Below the pieces are notes generated by a model. The model was not told where the DNA came from and did not search any database. It saw only the letters and a list, made by a program, of their open reading frames with translations. A stretch of 64,000 nucleotides of DNA from positions 426,092-490,091 of the forward strand of contig NZ_FMAE01000005.1 in the NCBI RefSeq assembly GCF_900094575.1, read 5' to 3'. A program made the translations under genes and the position numbers. Positions 1 through 7,120 of this stretch are shown piece by piece (position 1 is the first letter of the stretch; each line of letters starts with the position of its first letter). This DNA comes from Bradyrhizobium yuanmingense (GTDB lineage: Bacteria > Pseudomonadota > Alphaproteobacteria > Rhizobiales > Xanthobacteraceae).

Positions 1-177
1 GTGACACCGAAAAAGAAGCGAGGCCGCCCGGCCACCGGGCGCGATCCACACGTTACTGCACGCCTGCCGCAGAACTTGATAGACGCAATCGAGGTGTGGG
101 CTTTTAAGAATGGGTCCTCCCGCTCCGAAGCCATCCGGCGGTTGGTCGAGATCGGGCTAAAGGCCAAAACGAAGTAG
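1..177 (+). CDS. Ribbon-helix-helix (CopG/Arc-type) small DNA-binding protein
   Basis: A 58-residue basic protein is read from GTG at the first base of the window. It begins TPKKKRGRPATGRDP, an AT-hook-like GRP segment, followed by VTARLPQNLIDAIEVWA and SSRSEAIRRLVEIGL. That is the strand-helix-helix pattern of RHH repressors: a short beta strand with alternating residues, a helix, a SRSEAIR turn and a second helix. RHH proteins bind DNA as dimers and often repress themselves or a toxin-antitoxin partner, but no toxin follows it here. The true start could lie upstream of the window. The fold is well supported and the target is unknown. Confidence 0.65.
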   Translation: MTPKKKRGRPATGRDPHVTARLPQNLIDAIEVWAFKNGSSRSEAIRRLVEIGLKAKTK

Positions 178-306
178 GACGCCCCCAAGACAGTTGACCA
201 AGTGCGTCTCTGTTGATGTGAATAACACGGATAACTCACGTATTCGGCTTACATCACAACTTGGGGTGATCATCCTGAGGGCATTGCTCGAATCAGGAGG
301 TTCATC

Positions 307-591
307 GTGGGCGTCTTTTTGGTGACTTGGGATCTGAACAAGCAGCGTACGAACTACAACGAAGCGCGGCAGGCGCTGGTCACACATCTTGCGCGCTACA
401 ACCACATCAAAGATCCGGGGCTAGACTCAGTATGGTTCATTGAATCGTCGGCCACAGCAGACGCGGTTTCGGCAGACATCCTCACGAAGATGGACAACCA
501 AGATCGGCTGATCGTGACCAAGCTAGTAAGCGGGCAGCATCAAGGCTGGCTCGGTAAGCCGGTGTGGGATTGGATCAACCCTCGTCTCTAA
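307..591 (+). CDS. Stand-alone Cas2/SinR-like ferredoxin-fold protein
   Basis: The 94-residue product opens VFLVTWDLNKQRTNYNEA, then has DSVWFIESSATADAV, a DNQDRLIVTKL strand and a closing WLGKPVWDWINPRL. This layout (Y/VTxDLN at strand 1, an S-x-W strand, a D-N-D-x-L strand and a terminal WDWL) matches the Cas2-like family often annotated SinR in phages and plasmids. Family knowledge: these share the Cas2/VapD ferredoxin fold but usually sit away from CRISPR arrays; their function is not established. The GTG start follows a strong AGGAGG six bases upstream. No cas genes or repeats are visible nearby. It sits alone between the RHH gene and a lipoprotein gene. Confidence 0.6.
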   Translation: MGVFLVTWDLNKQRTNYNEARQALVTHLARYNHIKDPGLDSVWFIESSATADAVSADILTKMDNQDRLIVTKLVSGQHQGWLGKPVWDWINPRL

Positions 592-685
592 CGGTAGGGG
601 CGCAATTTGGCGCGATCCGGTGCGCTACGGCTTGCGCTCTCGCTGCGGTTGCGCTTGGATGGCACTTTAGGTCTTGGGGGCCACT

Positions 686-1111
686 ATGCGCATTTTAGGG
701 ACGATGGCGCTTTGCGCCGCGCTGGGCGGCTGTGCAGCCGCACCGAAAATGGGATGGGTCCGCGTCGACGGTCAGTCCTCCCGAGATAACCCGGTTCTAC
801 AGACCCAATTCGAAGTCGACAGAACCGCCTGCTTGGGTGAGCGCAATAAGGCGGCCCTTTCGGGGGTCACTGTCGCTGGCAGTGGATTGGCGGGAGCCAT
901 CGCAGCCCAAGAGCGAACCAACGCGGCCGACACTGTCGGTCAGGGCTGCATGGCTGAGAAAGGCTACCTCCTGGTCAGAGAAGATGAGGCAGACGCAAAG
1001 CGTGCTGAATTGGCGAGGGTGGCAGAGCTGAAGAAACAGCAAGAGGCCGCGGCTGCCGCGCCTGCTCCGAAGCAAAAGAAGCCAGCCTCCACAGCAAAGC
1101 CGTCAAGCTAG
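686..1111 (+). CDS. Putative lipoprotein with Ala/Lys-rich C-terminus
   Basis: The ATG is preferred over an in-frame TTG four codons earlier because it gives a classic lipoprotein signal, MRILGTMALCAALGGC, with lipobox LGGC; GGGGG precedes it. The mature part (about 125 residues) has two further cysteines (TACLGE and QGCMAEKGY) and ends in an Ala/Lys/Pro-rich tail. The segment around residues 60-75 (AGSGLAGAIAAQ) is Gly/Ala-rich like short membrane-spanning elements of small bacterial lipoproteins. Short Cys-containing lipoproteins of this form are common in rhizobia and their phages, with unknown role. The next gene starts 7 bases after the stop, so the two are probably co-transcribed cargo genes. 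Confidence 0.65.
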   Translation: MRILGTMALCAALGGCAAAPKMGWVRVDGQSSRDNPVLQTQFEVDRTACLGERNKAALSGVTVAGSGLAGAIAAQERTNAADTVGQGCMAEKGYLLVREDEADAKRAELARVAELKKQQEAAAAAPAPKQKKPASTAKPSS

Positions 1112-1118
1112 CCAGAAG

Positions 1119-1487
1119 ATGAAGATCGCGATCTTATCCGCCGCCCTGGCATTCGCCCCCGTTTCCTCTGCATTCGCGACCGGAGCGGATTTCGATAGCG
1201 GCAACTACATGCTGCAACACTGCGAACACTACATAACCAAGAACGGTCAATTCGACGTTTGGGACGGCGAGTGCGGCGGCACGATCGGAACACTCACGTT
1301 CTTGGCCAGCGTGCTACCTGAAGGCTTCAAAACCTGTCCCCCTAAGGGCTACACCAAAGAGCAGGCTGCGAGAGTCGTCGTTGCTTACATGCGCAACAAT
1401 CCGCAGATATTGAACGAGCCATATCGGATCTTAGCGATGACAGCCCTCAGTCAAGCCTGGCCGTGCAAATCATCATCGCGCCAATGA
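1119..1487 (+). CDS. Secreted Rap1a/Tai-type domain protein
   Basis: A signal peptide (MKIAILSAALAFAPVSSAFA) leads into about 100 residues. The pattern is SGNYMLQHCE, then DGECGGTIGTLTFLASV, then KTCPPKGYTKEQAARVVVAYMRNNP and a final MTALSQAWPC. The spaced cysteines, central GxIGxL helix and closing A-W-P-C are the signature of the Rap1a/Tai domain, first known as immunity proteins of type VI peptidoglycan amidases but also frequent as unlinked phage and rhizobial cargo. It would act in the periplasm. No amidase toxin is visible here, so an immunity role is inference. It follows the lipoprotein gene closely and converges with the phosphoribosyltransferase gene. Confidence 0.65.
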   Translation: MKIAILSAALAFAPVSSAFATGADFDSGNYMLQHCEHYITKNGQFDVWDGECGGTIGTLTFLASVLPEGFKTCPPKGYTKEQAARVVVAYMRNNPQILNEPYRILAMTALSQAWPCKSSSRQ

Positions 1488-1494
1488 GGATTTC

Positions 1495-1522
1495 TTCGGG
1501 CGGCCCCGTCTCGCCCGAAAAT
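1495..1522. terminator. Hairpin between convergent genes
   Basis: Arms TTCGGGCG and CGCCCGAA (8 bp, perfect) enclose a 9-base G/C-rich loop in the 44-base gap between two converging stop codons. A run of T follows on neither strand, so it is at best a weak or bidirectional terminator. Confidence 0.4.
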
Positions 1523-1531
1523 TCCGCGTCA

Positions 1532-2179
1532 CTAAGCCAGAAGATCGTCTAATGAGACCGCGCCGGAATTCGGGAAGACACGGCGCGCGATAAATATTCC
1601 GGTGATGATACTGGTGGGAAAGCGAGCCTTCAGAATATCTTTCATGGCCCGGAAGTGAGCTCCAGCCGTGAGCATGTCATCGACGATGCCAATATATTTT
1701 GGGTCGCCAGGGCTGCAAAGATTTTCGTCGATCTTGTAGTTATTTCGCAGCTCAGCGGGACTGAGGCGATTGCCATCATGTACCGCGTCGGTTGATTGGA
1801 TTTGATAGACGATCTCACGAACATCGATTGGAACAGTCGACACTATGGCCTTGCAAACCCTCGTCATCCGATCATCGTAGAATTCGTCGGTTTTGGCCTT
1901 TGATGGTGGCACCGGCACTAAAACAGCTTCGGCTAGCCATAGCGGATTCAATGCGGGCCCTATAGCAGCGGCGCACTTCGCAATCGCGTCAGCCTTCCAG
2001 TGATAACCGCCCGAATTTTTCTTCTTCTTCAGATTTAGGATCAGCGAATTCGTTTCGCTGTGCGCGAAGCCCATCCCACGGGTGTATTCGTAGAGGAAGA
2101 TGCAGGAGTCTTCCGCCGTCAGGTAGTGATGATCAGGCCGGTTGTGATCTTCAATCTTTTGGAAGCGGACTGCTGACAC
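1532..2179 (-). CDS. ComF-like phosphoribosyltransferase, partner of DprA-like protein
   Basis: A 215-residue type I phosphoribosyltransferase-like protein. Residues 86-93 (AVLVPVPP) form the first core strand, and residues 163-176 (IGIVDDMLTAGAHF) are the PRPP-binding loop, in the family pattern hydrophobic-DD-x-x-TxG. It has no zinc-finger Cys cluster, unlike housekeeping ComFC. It starts at a GTG located 29 bases inside the end of the dprA-like gene, so the pair is translationally coupled. PRTases of this fold move a phosphoribosyl group between PRPP and a base, or bind nucleotides as sensors; the substrate here is unknown. Its fixed pairing with a DprA/SLOG protein on an element suggests one two-component system, possibly anti-phage (inference). 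Confidence 0.7.
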   Translation of the reverse strand: MSAVRFQKIEDHNRPDHHYLTAEDSCIFLYEYTRGMGFAHSETNSLILNLKKKKNSGGYHWKADAIAKCAAAIGPALNPLWLAEAVLVPVPPSKAKTDEFYDDRMTRVCKAIVSTVPIDVREIVYQIQSTDAVHDGNRLSPAELRNNYKIDENLCSPGDPKYIGIVDDMLTAGAHFRAMKDILKARFPTSIITGIFIARRVFPNSGAVSLDDLLA

Positions 2180-3158
2180 TGAGCGCTTCCCAAATGTCGT
2201 CCATCTTCTTCACCCGGATCGCACCGCGAGCCTCAAAAGAGGCCGGCCAAGTGATGTCGTTCCGTTGGAAGCAAGAATCGAGAATGAATAGCTTTCGGCC
2301 TTGGTGGAGAGCTGCGCGACCCTGCGTCAGCGTTCCACTCGTCTCCCCGGCTTCCACGATGATAGTCGCCTCTGTCATCGCGCTCATCGTGATGTTTCGC
2401 TCCGGGAAGAACAAGCGATTGTGGGGGACGGCTTGATTAGCGTACCGCAGCACTGGCACTTGGGAGATCAGTAGGTAATCACCTGCAATCCGCTTCTGCA
2501 GATCAGTGTTTTCCTTCGGGTAATAGACACCGAGCGGGGTGCCGATCACAGCGATCGTGCGCCCTTTGGCATCGAGCGCCGCCGTGTGAGCTGCCGTATC
2601 GATGCCATACGCAAGACCTGACACCACGGTGAAGTCCTGCGCCACAAGTTCGCGTGCCAGCTTCTTGGCGCGTGCGATGCCGTCATCGCTGGGCTTGCGG
2701 CTCCCGACGACGGCGACCGAGCGCGTTTCAGAAAGCTCCCACGTGCCTTGGAAATACAGCAGCTCAACGGGGTACTTTGCGTCGCGAAGGCGTTTGGGAT
2801 AATTGCCGGCGTGGTGAATTCTCACCCCGAACCGGGATACGCCCGCCTTCGATAGCTTCGTCATGACCTCCTTGGCGCGGCTGTCGGCTATGCTAGGCGA
2901 AACAAAGTCCGAGGGCATCGCCGTTGGGTCCGCAGCGAATCGATCAGCGATCGTCTTGAAGGTGGCCCCTTGTTGCAGCCACAGTTCTTCGTACGCTCCC
3001 ATCTCGCGAGAAGGCGAGATCGGGGCGACGGCGGCACCATCGTTGGGTCGGGCAAGGAGCGCGGCGTTCATTGGTTTTCCATCATCATCTTTGCCTGCCG
3101 ATTCTGGAATAGCAAACGGGGCATGTGGATTACCGCTCGGGTCGCGCTTAGTTCCCAT
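2151..3158 (-). CDS. DprA/Smf-like DNA-processing protein (SLOG fold)
   Basis: A 335-residue protein whose C-terminal half carries the DprA Rossmann core: SVAVVGSRKP near residue 150, VVSGLAYGIDTAAH near 180, YPKEN near 215, then FFPERNITMSAM and a VEAGETSGTLTQGRAALHQGR stretch near 250-290. Housekeeping DprA loads RecA on incoming single-stranded DNA. This copy has a divergent Pro/Ser-rich N-terminal 90 residues and no C-terminal winged helix, so it looks like a specialised element-borne homologue. I choose the second of two nearby ATGs because AGAGG sits directly against the first and 6 bases from the second. Its end overlaps the phosphoribosyltransferase start by 29 bases. The family is sure; the role is inferred. 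Confidence 0.8.
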   Translation of the reverse strand: MGTKRDPSGNPHAPFAIPESAGKDDDGKPMNAALLARPNDGAAVAPISPSREMGAYEELWLQQGATFKTIADRFAADPTAMPSDFVSPSIADSRAKEVMTKLSKAGVSRFGVRIHHAGNYPKRLRDAKYPVELLYFQGTWELSETRSVAVVGSRKPSDDGIARAKKLARELVAQDFTVVSGLAYGIDTAAHTAALDAKGRTIAVIGTPLGVYYPKENTDLQKRIAGDYLLISQVPVLRYANQAVPHNRLFFPERNITMSAMTEATIIVEAGETSGTLTQGRAALHQGRKLFILDSCFQRNDITWPASFEARGAIRVKKMDDIWEALSVSSPLPKD

Positions 3159-3376
3159 AAACATCCTCTACCACAGAAGCTTAACATATTGTTTTCACAA
3201 GGTTTTGCTCGGCGTGGAAGAGGATTCAAGCCATAGCCCCCGCCCTACGACACCGTAGGAGGACAGGAAGCTACGGGCTTATCTTGCTCATTTGGAGCCT
3301 TGGATGGCACGCGCTAGCCGAACCCTGCGACACCGGCAGCCCTATAGTTCAGGCCCCGGCGCCGCGCCCCCCTCCA
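3159..3376. other. Gene-free gap between tape measure and DprA-like genes
   Basis: About 220 bases lie between the stop of the tape measure gene and the start of the dprA-like gene. The AT-rich part next to the dprA-like start (AACATATTG, TTTTCACAAGG on the plus strand) is the likely promoter area for the dprA-like/PRTase operon. The rest is G/C-rich and I see no supported gene, although the usual tail-tip and lysis genes would be expected after a tape measure gene. Confidence 0.4.
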
Positions 3377-5479
3377 TCACAGCACCCTCCCCGTCTTCGC
3401 CCGCTTCACTGTCGCCACAACACGCCCAGGCAGCTCCGCTTCAAGCTGGGCAAGTTGCGCCTGCACGCGCGCCAACCCCTCTCTGTCGGCGCCCCGCGCA
3501 TCAATGCTGATGGTCATGGGGGCGGAGATGTTCCCACCCACCCCAGCTCGGAGCGCATCATTCGGAATTACCTGCGAGCCGCGCGGCAGATTGACCAGCT
3601 CAGGCCCCTCTTCGCCAACAACGGCCATGCCACCCTGGGCGAAGTTGGTACCCGAGGCATAGAACGGCACGGGACCAGCTGGGCCGCCCAAGGTGATGGG
3701 ACCGGCAGATGCACCGCCAACACCGAACAGGCTTCCGATGTTGAACCCGCCGCTGCCGCCGAAAGCGGAAGACCACAACTGTTCGGCCGCCATACTGGCC
3801 AGCTTATCGGCGATCTTGCTCAGCGCATTCAGGCCGGCGGACTTAAGAGCCTCCATCGCAGACGCGCCGTTACGGATCTGCTGTGTGAAGTCGGTAAATA
3901 TGCCGCGCGTGATATCTTGACCGATCTCACCGATCTGCCGTAATGCATAAGCGCTCCGTAGCGCAGCGGCCTCCGCAGACTGAAGAGCGGCTGGAACGTT
4001 GTTGCCATAGATACCAGAAAGTTGCTGAGCAATCGCCAGATCTTGCGGCGTCAGAAACGCGGTCTTGGCGGCAAATTCCGTGTTAGCCACGACCCTCGCC
4101 TTCGCCAATTCAGCGGCAGCGTTTCCGGCAGCGGCGGCAACCTTATCGATCTCGGCCGCCACCTCTGGAGTTACCTTGCCAAAGGCCTGTTGTGCGGCCT
4201 CCGTCAGTTTGTACTGGGTTTCGAGCCTGGTTAACTCCTCGATGCCAGCACCAAATCCGCTAGCGCGACCAAGTGACTTTGCGTCCTGCTTGGCTTGCGA
4301 GTTGATCTGATTTTGGAAGCTCTTTAGCGCTTGCTCTTGAGCGCTAGCGGCATCTTCCGCGGCCTTCTTACGCTCGTTCGTAGAAAGGATCGACAACTGA
4401 TCGTCTCTCGCGCGCGCTACGGCCAAGCGCTCCTCGGTGCTGCCGGCTTTTTCGAGCGCGGCGACATAGTTCTGCATGATCTTTTGGCGATCATCGAGGT
4501 TTGGCGTGACCGTGCCGGCAAGCTTCTTCATGGCATCGGCGAATGCTTCGCCCTGCTGGGCGGCAGCGAGCGCGGTAGCGTCAAAATTACGCAGCGCCCT
4601 TGATGTCCCCTCAATGGCAAGCTGCGCGGTGCCGGCCTTCGACGTTAGATCAAGCAACTCTTTGGCCAAATCACGAGTCTTTTCATCCGATGTGCTGTCC
4701 GCGATTTCTTGGATCGCACGCCTAAAGGCGAGCACGTCAGGCATGCCATTCTTGACGCTCGTTTTGAACGCCGTGATCTCGTCGCTGAATGCAGCAAACT
4801 TGCGCGAATTCTCCTCGATCGCAGGCCCAAGTCCGGTGATCCTAAAATCCGAGAGAGACTTGGATATGCTTGCTGAAAGGGACTGAAACTCCTTCTTGAT
4901 ATCATCGGTCTTGAAGCCAAGCAGTGTCTTTAGAACGGCGGCCGCCTCCTTGACCGCCGTATCAACACCCTTGCCAGCCTCCCCATACGCGTCCTTGAGC
5001 GACTTGATCAGCTCGGCATGCGCCTTGAGCTTGTCATCCAAATCGCCAACGCCACCAAGCGCCTTGCTCACGTACTGAACAGCCGCACCACCTAGCGCGA
5101 TCGTCGCAATCGTGGCGAGGCTTGTAGGCGTGAGCAACGACGCAAAAGCGCTGCCAAGCAGTCCCACTGCACCAGCCGCGCCGCCCTGCCCCAGCACTTG
5201 GCTGATCTGAGTGCCTTGCTGCAGCGCCACGGTGAACGGGGACTGGCCGCCCTGAAGCTGAACCGCGATGTCCTGAAACTGCGCAGCGAGGTTGGCGGTC
5301 TGGAATTTTGCGCCACTGAGCGACTTCGTGACGTCGTCAATCTTCTTGGGCGCTTTTGTAAAAGCGGTACCAAGGCTATTGTCAACCGCGCCGATCTGCC
5401 CTACCAGCTTATCAAGCTGGCGCTGCATGGCTCGCGTGTCGGCCGAGATCGATAGAATTAGTTGTTCGTTGTCAGCCAT
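3377..5479 (-). CDS. Phage tail length tape measure protein
   Basis: The 700-residue product has the diagnostic N-terminal tape-measure segment AAQFQDIAVQLQGGQSPF (about residues 65-82) and VALQQGTQISQ. A Gly/Ala/Leu hydrophobic stretch at about 100-137 and long Ala/Lys/Glu-rich helical regions follow. The C-terminal part has a Gly-rich turn and GEEGPELVNLPRGSQVIPND, also typical of this family. Tape measure proteins set tail length in siphophages and are ejected with DNA. 700 residues is within, though toward the short end of, the usual range. It is separated from the other phage genes by a terminator and a plus-strand gene, and none of its normal neighbours (tail tube, chaperone, tail tip) is present. 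It may therefore be stranded. Confidence 0.85.
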   Translation of the reverse strand: MADNEQLILSISADTRAMQRQLDKLVGQIGAVDNSLGTAFTKAPKKIDDVTKSLSGAKFQTANLAAQFQDIAVQLQGGQSPFTVALQQGTQISQVLGQGGAAGAVGLLGSAFASLLTPTSLATIATIALGGAAVQYVSKALGGVGDLDDKLKAHAELIKSLKDAYGEAGKGVDTAVKEAAAVLKTLLGFKTDDIKKEFQSLSASISKSLSDFRITGLGPAIEENSRKFAAFSDEITAFKTSVKNGMPDVLAFRRAIQEIADSTSDEKTRDLAKELLDLTSKAGTAQLAIEGTSRALRNFDATALAAAQQGEAFADAMKKLAGTVTPNLDDRQKIMQNYVAALEKAGSTEERLAVARARDDQLSILSTNERKKAAEDAASAQEQALKSFQNQINSQAKQDAKSLGRASGFGAGIEELTRLETQYKLTEAAQQAFGKVTPEVAAEIDKVAAAAGNAAAELAKARVVANTEFAAKTAFLTPQDLAIAQQLSGIYGNNVPAALQSAEAAALRSAYALRQIGEIGQDITRGIFTDFTQQIRNGASAMEALKSAGLNALSKIADKLASMAAEQLWSSAFGGSGGFNIGSLFGVGGASAGPITLGGPAGPVPFYASGTNFAQGGMAVVGEEGPELVNLPRGSQVIPNDALRAGVGGNISAPMTISIDARGADREGLARVQAQLAQLEAELPGRVVATVKRAKTGRVL

Positions 5480-5565
5480 AAATTCTCCGAAATGAAATTC
5501 ATTGATTGTTGCGCGCTGCGCTTCATCTTGTTAGACGGCGCCCCTAGACATCAAAGGAGCGCCGA

Positions 5566-5748
5566 GTGGCAAAGAAGGCAAAGAAGATTGTTCGCCGCGA
5601 TTGGACGCCCACGGAATTGCGTTCCCTCAAGAAGCATTCGAAGGATCGCACTCCGGTCGCGAAGATCTCAAAGGAGATGAAGCGCACAGTTGGCGCGCTC
5701 CGTCAGAAGGCGCTGAATCTGGGAATCGGACTCGGTCATCAGCGGTAG
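5566..5748 (+). CDS. Small basic protein with SANT/Myb-like helix-turn-helix
   Basis: A 60-residue Lys/Arg-rich protein: RRDWTPTELRSLKKHSKDRTPVAKI is followed by SKEMKRTVGALRQKALNLGI. The W-T-x-x-E-L-x-x-L-K-x-H-S and R-T-x-G-A-L-x-x-K-A pattern is the compact helix-turn-helix of small SANT/Myb-like proteins that I recall as very common, in multiple copies, in rhizobial genomes. It starts at GTG with AAAGGAG about 7 bases upstream. It is the only plus-strand gene inside the phage late region, lying between the tape measure promoter area and the late-operon terminator. It probably binds DNA; the target is unknown. Confidence 0.65.
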   Translation: MAKKAKKIVRRDWTPTELRSLKKHSKDRTPVAKISKEMKRTVGALRQKALNLGIGLGHQR

Positions 5749-5931
5749 TTGGAGAGCTGCGCCATCTCACTGATGGTGCCGGCCCGTGCCTGGGGACGTT
5801 GCACTAACGCAACAGTGGCGATGTTCCGCGCTGGAACAGGCTTTCGCGACTCAACCTACGAGCTGAGTTCTGGAATGATCCTGTTAGCCGGGGCTGGCAG
5901 TGAGCATTCCGTAAGCATTCAATTTTCCCGG

Positions 5932-5969
5932 AAAAATTAGGCCGCAGGATCTAGACAGGTTCTGCGGCC
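5932..5969 (-). terminator. Intrinsic terminator ending the phage packaging operon
   Basis: On the minus strand, arms GGCCGCAG and CTGCGGCC (8 bp, perfect) are followed by TAATTTTT. It sits directly after the stop codon of the last small gene of the run that starts near 10.2 kb, so the tape measure gene downstream must have its own promoter. Confidence 0.75.
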
Positions 5970-5971
5970 AT

Positions 5972-6109
5972 TCATTTGGTCAACGCTGCTTCGTTCTTGG
6001 ATCTGTCGCATTCGCGAAGGATGGCCTTAAGGCTGGTGATGACTTCGCGGATTGACGGAGCTGGCTCTTTACCCGCGGGAACGCGCAGATGTGCAATTGA
6101 TGCCGTCAT
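5972..6109 (-). CDS. 45-residue phage protein, last gene of packaging operon
   Basis: The start codon overlaps the stop of the HslV-like gene as ATGA, and the frame stops 45 codons on, right before the operon terminator. The product (MTASIAHLRVPAGKEPAP then SIREVITSLKAILREC) has an amphipathic helix in its second half and mixed charge. I do not recognise a family. The tight coupling and the terminator immediately after it are the reasons to accept it as a gene. A longer version reading further upstream would lie wholly inside the HslV-like gene and is less likely. Confidence 0.5.
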   Translation of the reverse strand: MTASIAHLRVPAGKEPAPSIREVITSLKAILRECDRSKNEAALTK

Positions 6110-6723
6110 TGGATCTCGTCCGGCCACCGCTTGAGCAGCTTGATAAAAATTCCCTCCGCAGCGATCTGCGTGTGTTGCGCAAAACCGCCGACGACTCTTC
6201 CGACTGCACCAGCGCCGAATGTCCCGGGTTGTTGACACTTCGTGCCATATTGCTTCTCAAGCAATAACAATCCATCGTGGGGAAACCGCATCTGCGAGGT
6301 GTCACCGATGCTTGGCCGGATGTGCCGCTCGACCGCACGTCCTTTGAAGATGCCGTGCTCAGGATGGCATTCGACGACGTGGATCAACGGGCCGGCATTC
6401 TCGGTCCAACCCGCAAGCACAACTTCGCACCGGCCGGTCAAATTCAGGCCGAGCGCCTTGCTTCGAGTAAAGCACGTTCGCACAAGATCCGGCATCGCAT
6501 CGGCAAGCGAATGTAGATCCGCTAATGGATTCTCCACCAGATGCGACGAGAGCAGAACTGGGATCTCTGAGGTGCCAGTGATGCCAAGCACGCCATTGTA
6601 TTCGGGCAGGATCGTAACCTTCGTTCCTATGCCGCAAAGCTTGCCGGTGGCTGGGTCGTGCCAAGCGCCGTCGCTGAAGACGTGGACTGCATCCGAGGAC
6701 CTGAAGGCCGAAATCGCGGTCAT
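6106..6723 (-). CDS. Phage-encoded HslV/proteasome-like Ntn hydrolase
   Basis: The 205-residue product begins M-T-A-I-S-A. After Met removal Thr would be residue 1, with Asp at 17 (FSDGA) and Lys at 34 (GTKVTIL), closely matching Thr1/Asp17/Lys33 of HslV and proteasome beta subunits. The spacing from Thr1 through the DG motif aligns with HslV without a gap. A GVLGITGTSEIPVLL strand follows, also like the beta-subunit fold. It would be a threonine-type peptidase, perhaps used on phage structural proteins. No HslU-type ATPase is nearby. It is coupled by ATGA overlaps to a 42-residue gene before it and a 45-residue gene after it. The fold call is from motif reading only. Confidence 0.55.
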   Translation of the reverse strand: MTAISAFRSSDAVHVFSDGAWHDPATGKLCGIGTKVTILPEYNGVLGITGTSEIPVLLSSHLVENPLADLHSLADAMPDLVRTCFTRSKALGLNLTGRCEVVLAGWTENAGPLIHVVECHPEHGIFKGRAVERHIRPSIGDTSQMRFPHDGLLLLEKQYGTKCQQPGTFGAGAVGRVVGGFAQHTQIAAEGIFIKLLKRWPDEIQ

Positions 6724-6848
6724 TGGGCGTCACCCTCGTCGTCCTCAGATCCCTCGTCAATTTCGACGGTTTCGGCCTCGTCAATAAACGTGCTGGTGAT
6801 GCCGACAGCAGCGAGAGTCGTCGCTGCTACTGCTGTAAAAATTGGCAT
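6720..6848 (-). CDS. 42-residue phage protein, hydrophobic N-terminus and acidic tail
   Basis: A short frame from ATG, with GGAG about 9 bases upstream, ends in an ATGA overlap with the HslV-like gene, so the two are translationally coupled. The first ~20 residues (MPIFTAVAATTLAAVGITST) are hydrophobic enough for a membrane or packing helix. The last 20 are acidic (EIDEGSEDDEGDAQ). No family is recognised. It is only 11 bases after the preceding stop. It could be a small scaffold, chaperone or inhibitor for the hydrolase, but that is guesswork from position. Confidence 0.5.
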   Translation of the reverse strand: MPIFTAVAATTLAAVGITSTFIDEAETVEIDEGSEDDEGDAQ

Positions 6849-6859
6849 TTGTGACTCCG

Positions 6860-7120
6860 TTAAGTTGATAGTCGCGCCGATTTGATCAGTTCACGCCTGA
6901 GTGCCAGCACCTCTTCTACAGGCTCCCGATCACACCCGATCAGCGATCGAGGCTTGCTATCCAGCGGACAGGCGGCGAACTTGCTGCGCCCGAGCGCGGC
7001 GGCGAGTGCGATACTGTCGGCATGGGTTGGCGCGTTGTGCGCGCGCCTGAATATCTCGACAGCCTCAGGAGTGATATGGACGCTGTGGCGCCGCTTGTCC
7101 CGCTTCAACCTCGCGGGCAT
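6860..7120 (-). CDS. Phage hypothetical protein (86 aa), basic N-terminus
   Basis: The ATG (MPARLKRDKRRHSVHITPEA) lies 16 bases inside the end of the preceding gene, a normal coupling in this operon, and removes a poorly justified upstream extension. The first 15 residues are strongly basic. HITPEAVEIFRRA followed by HADSIALAAALGRS looks helical, and a CPLD plus CDREPVEEV segment follows. The start resembles that of the preceding gene (MPARKRTDKRR against MPARLKRDKRR), which could mean a local duplication of the 5' end. No function is recognised. Confidence 0.55.
   Translation of the reverse strand: MPARLKRDKRRHSVHITPEAVEIFRRAHNAPTHADSIALAAALGRSKFAACPLDSKPRSLIGCDREPVEEVLALRRELIKSARLST

Noticed and set aside
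5749..5971. Additional small gene between the SANT-like gene and the late-operon terminator
   Set aside because: A 63-codon frame exists but has no ribosome site, and it overlaps the terminator's U-run.
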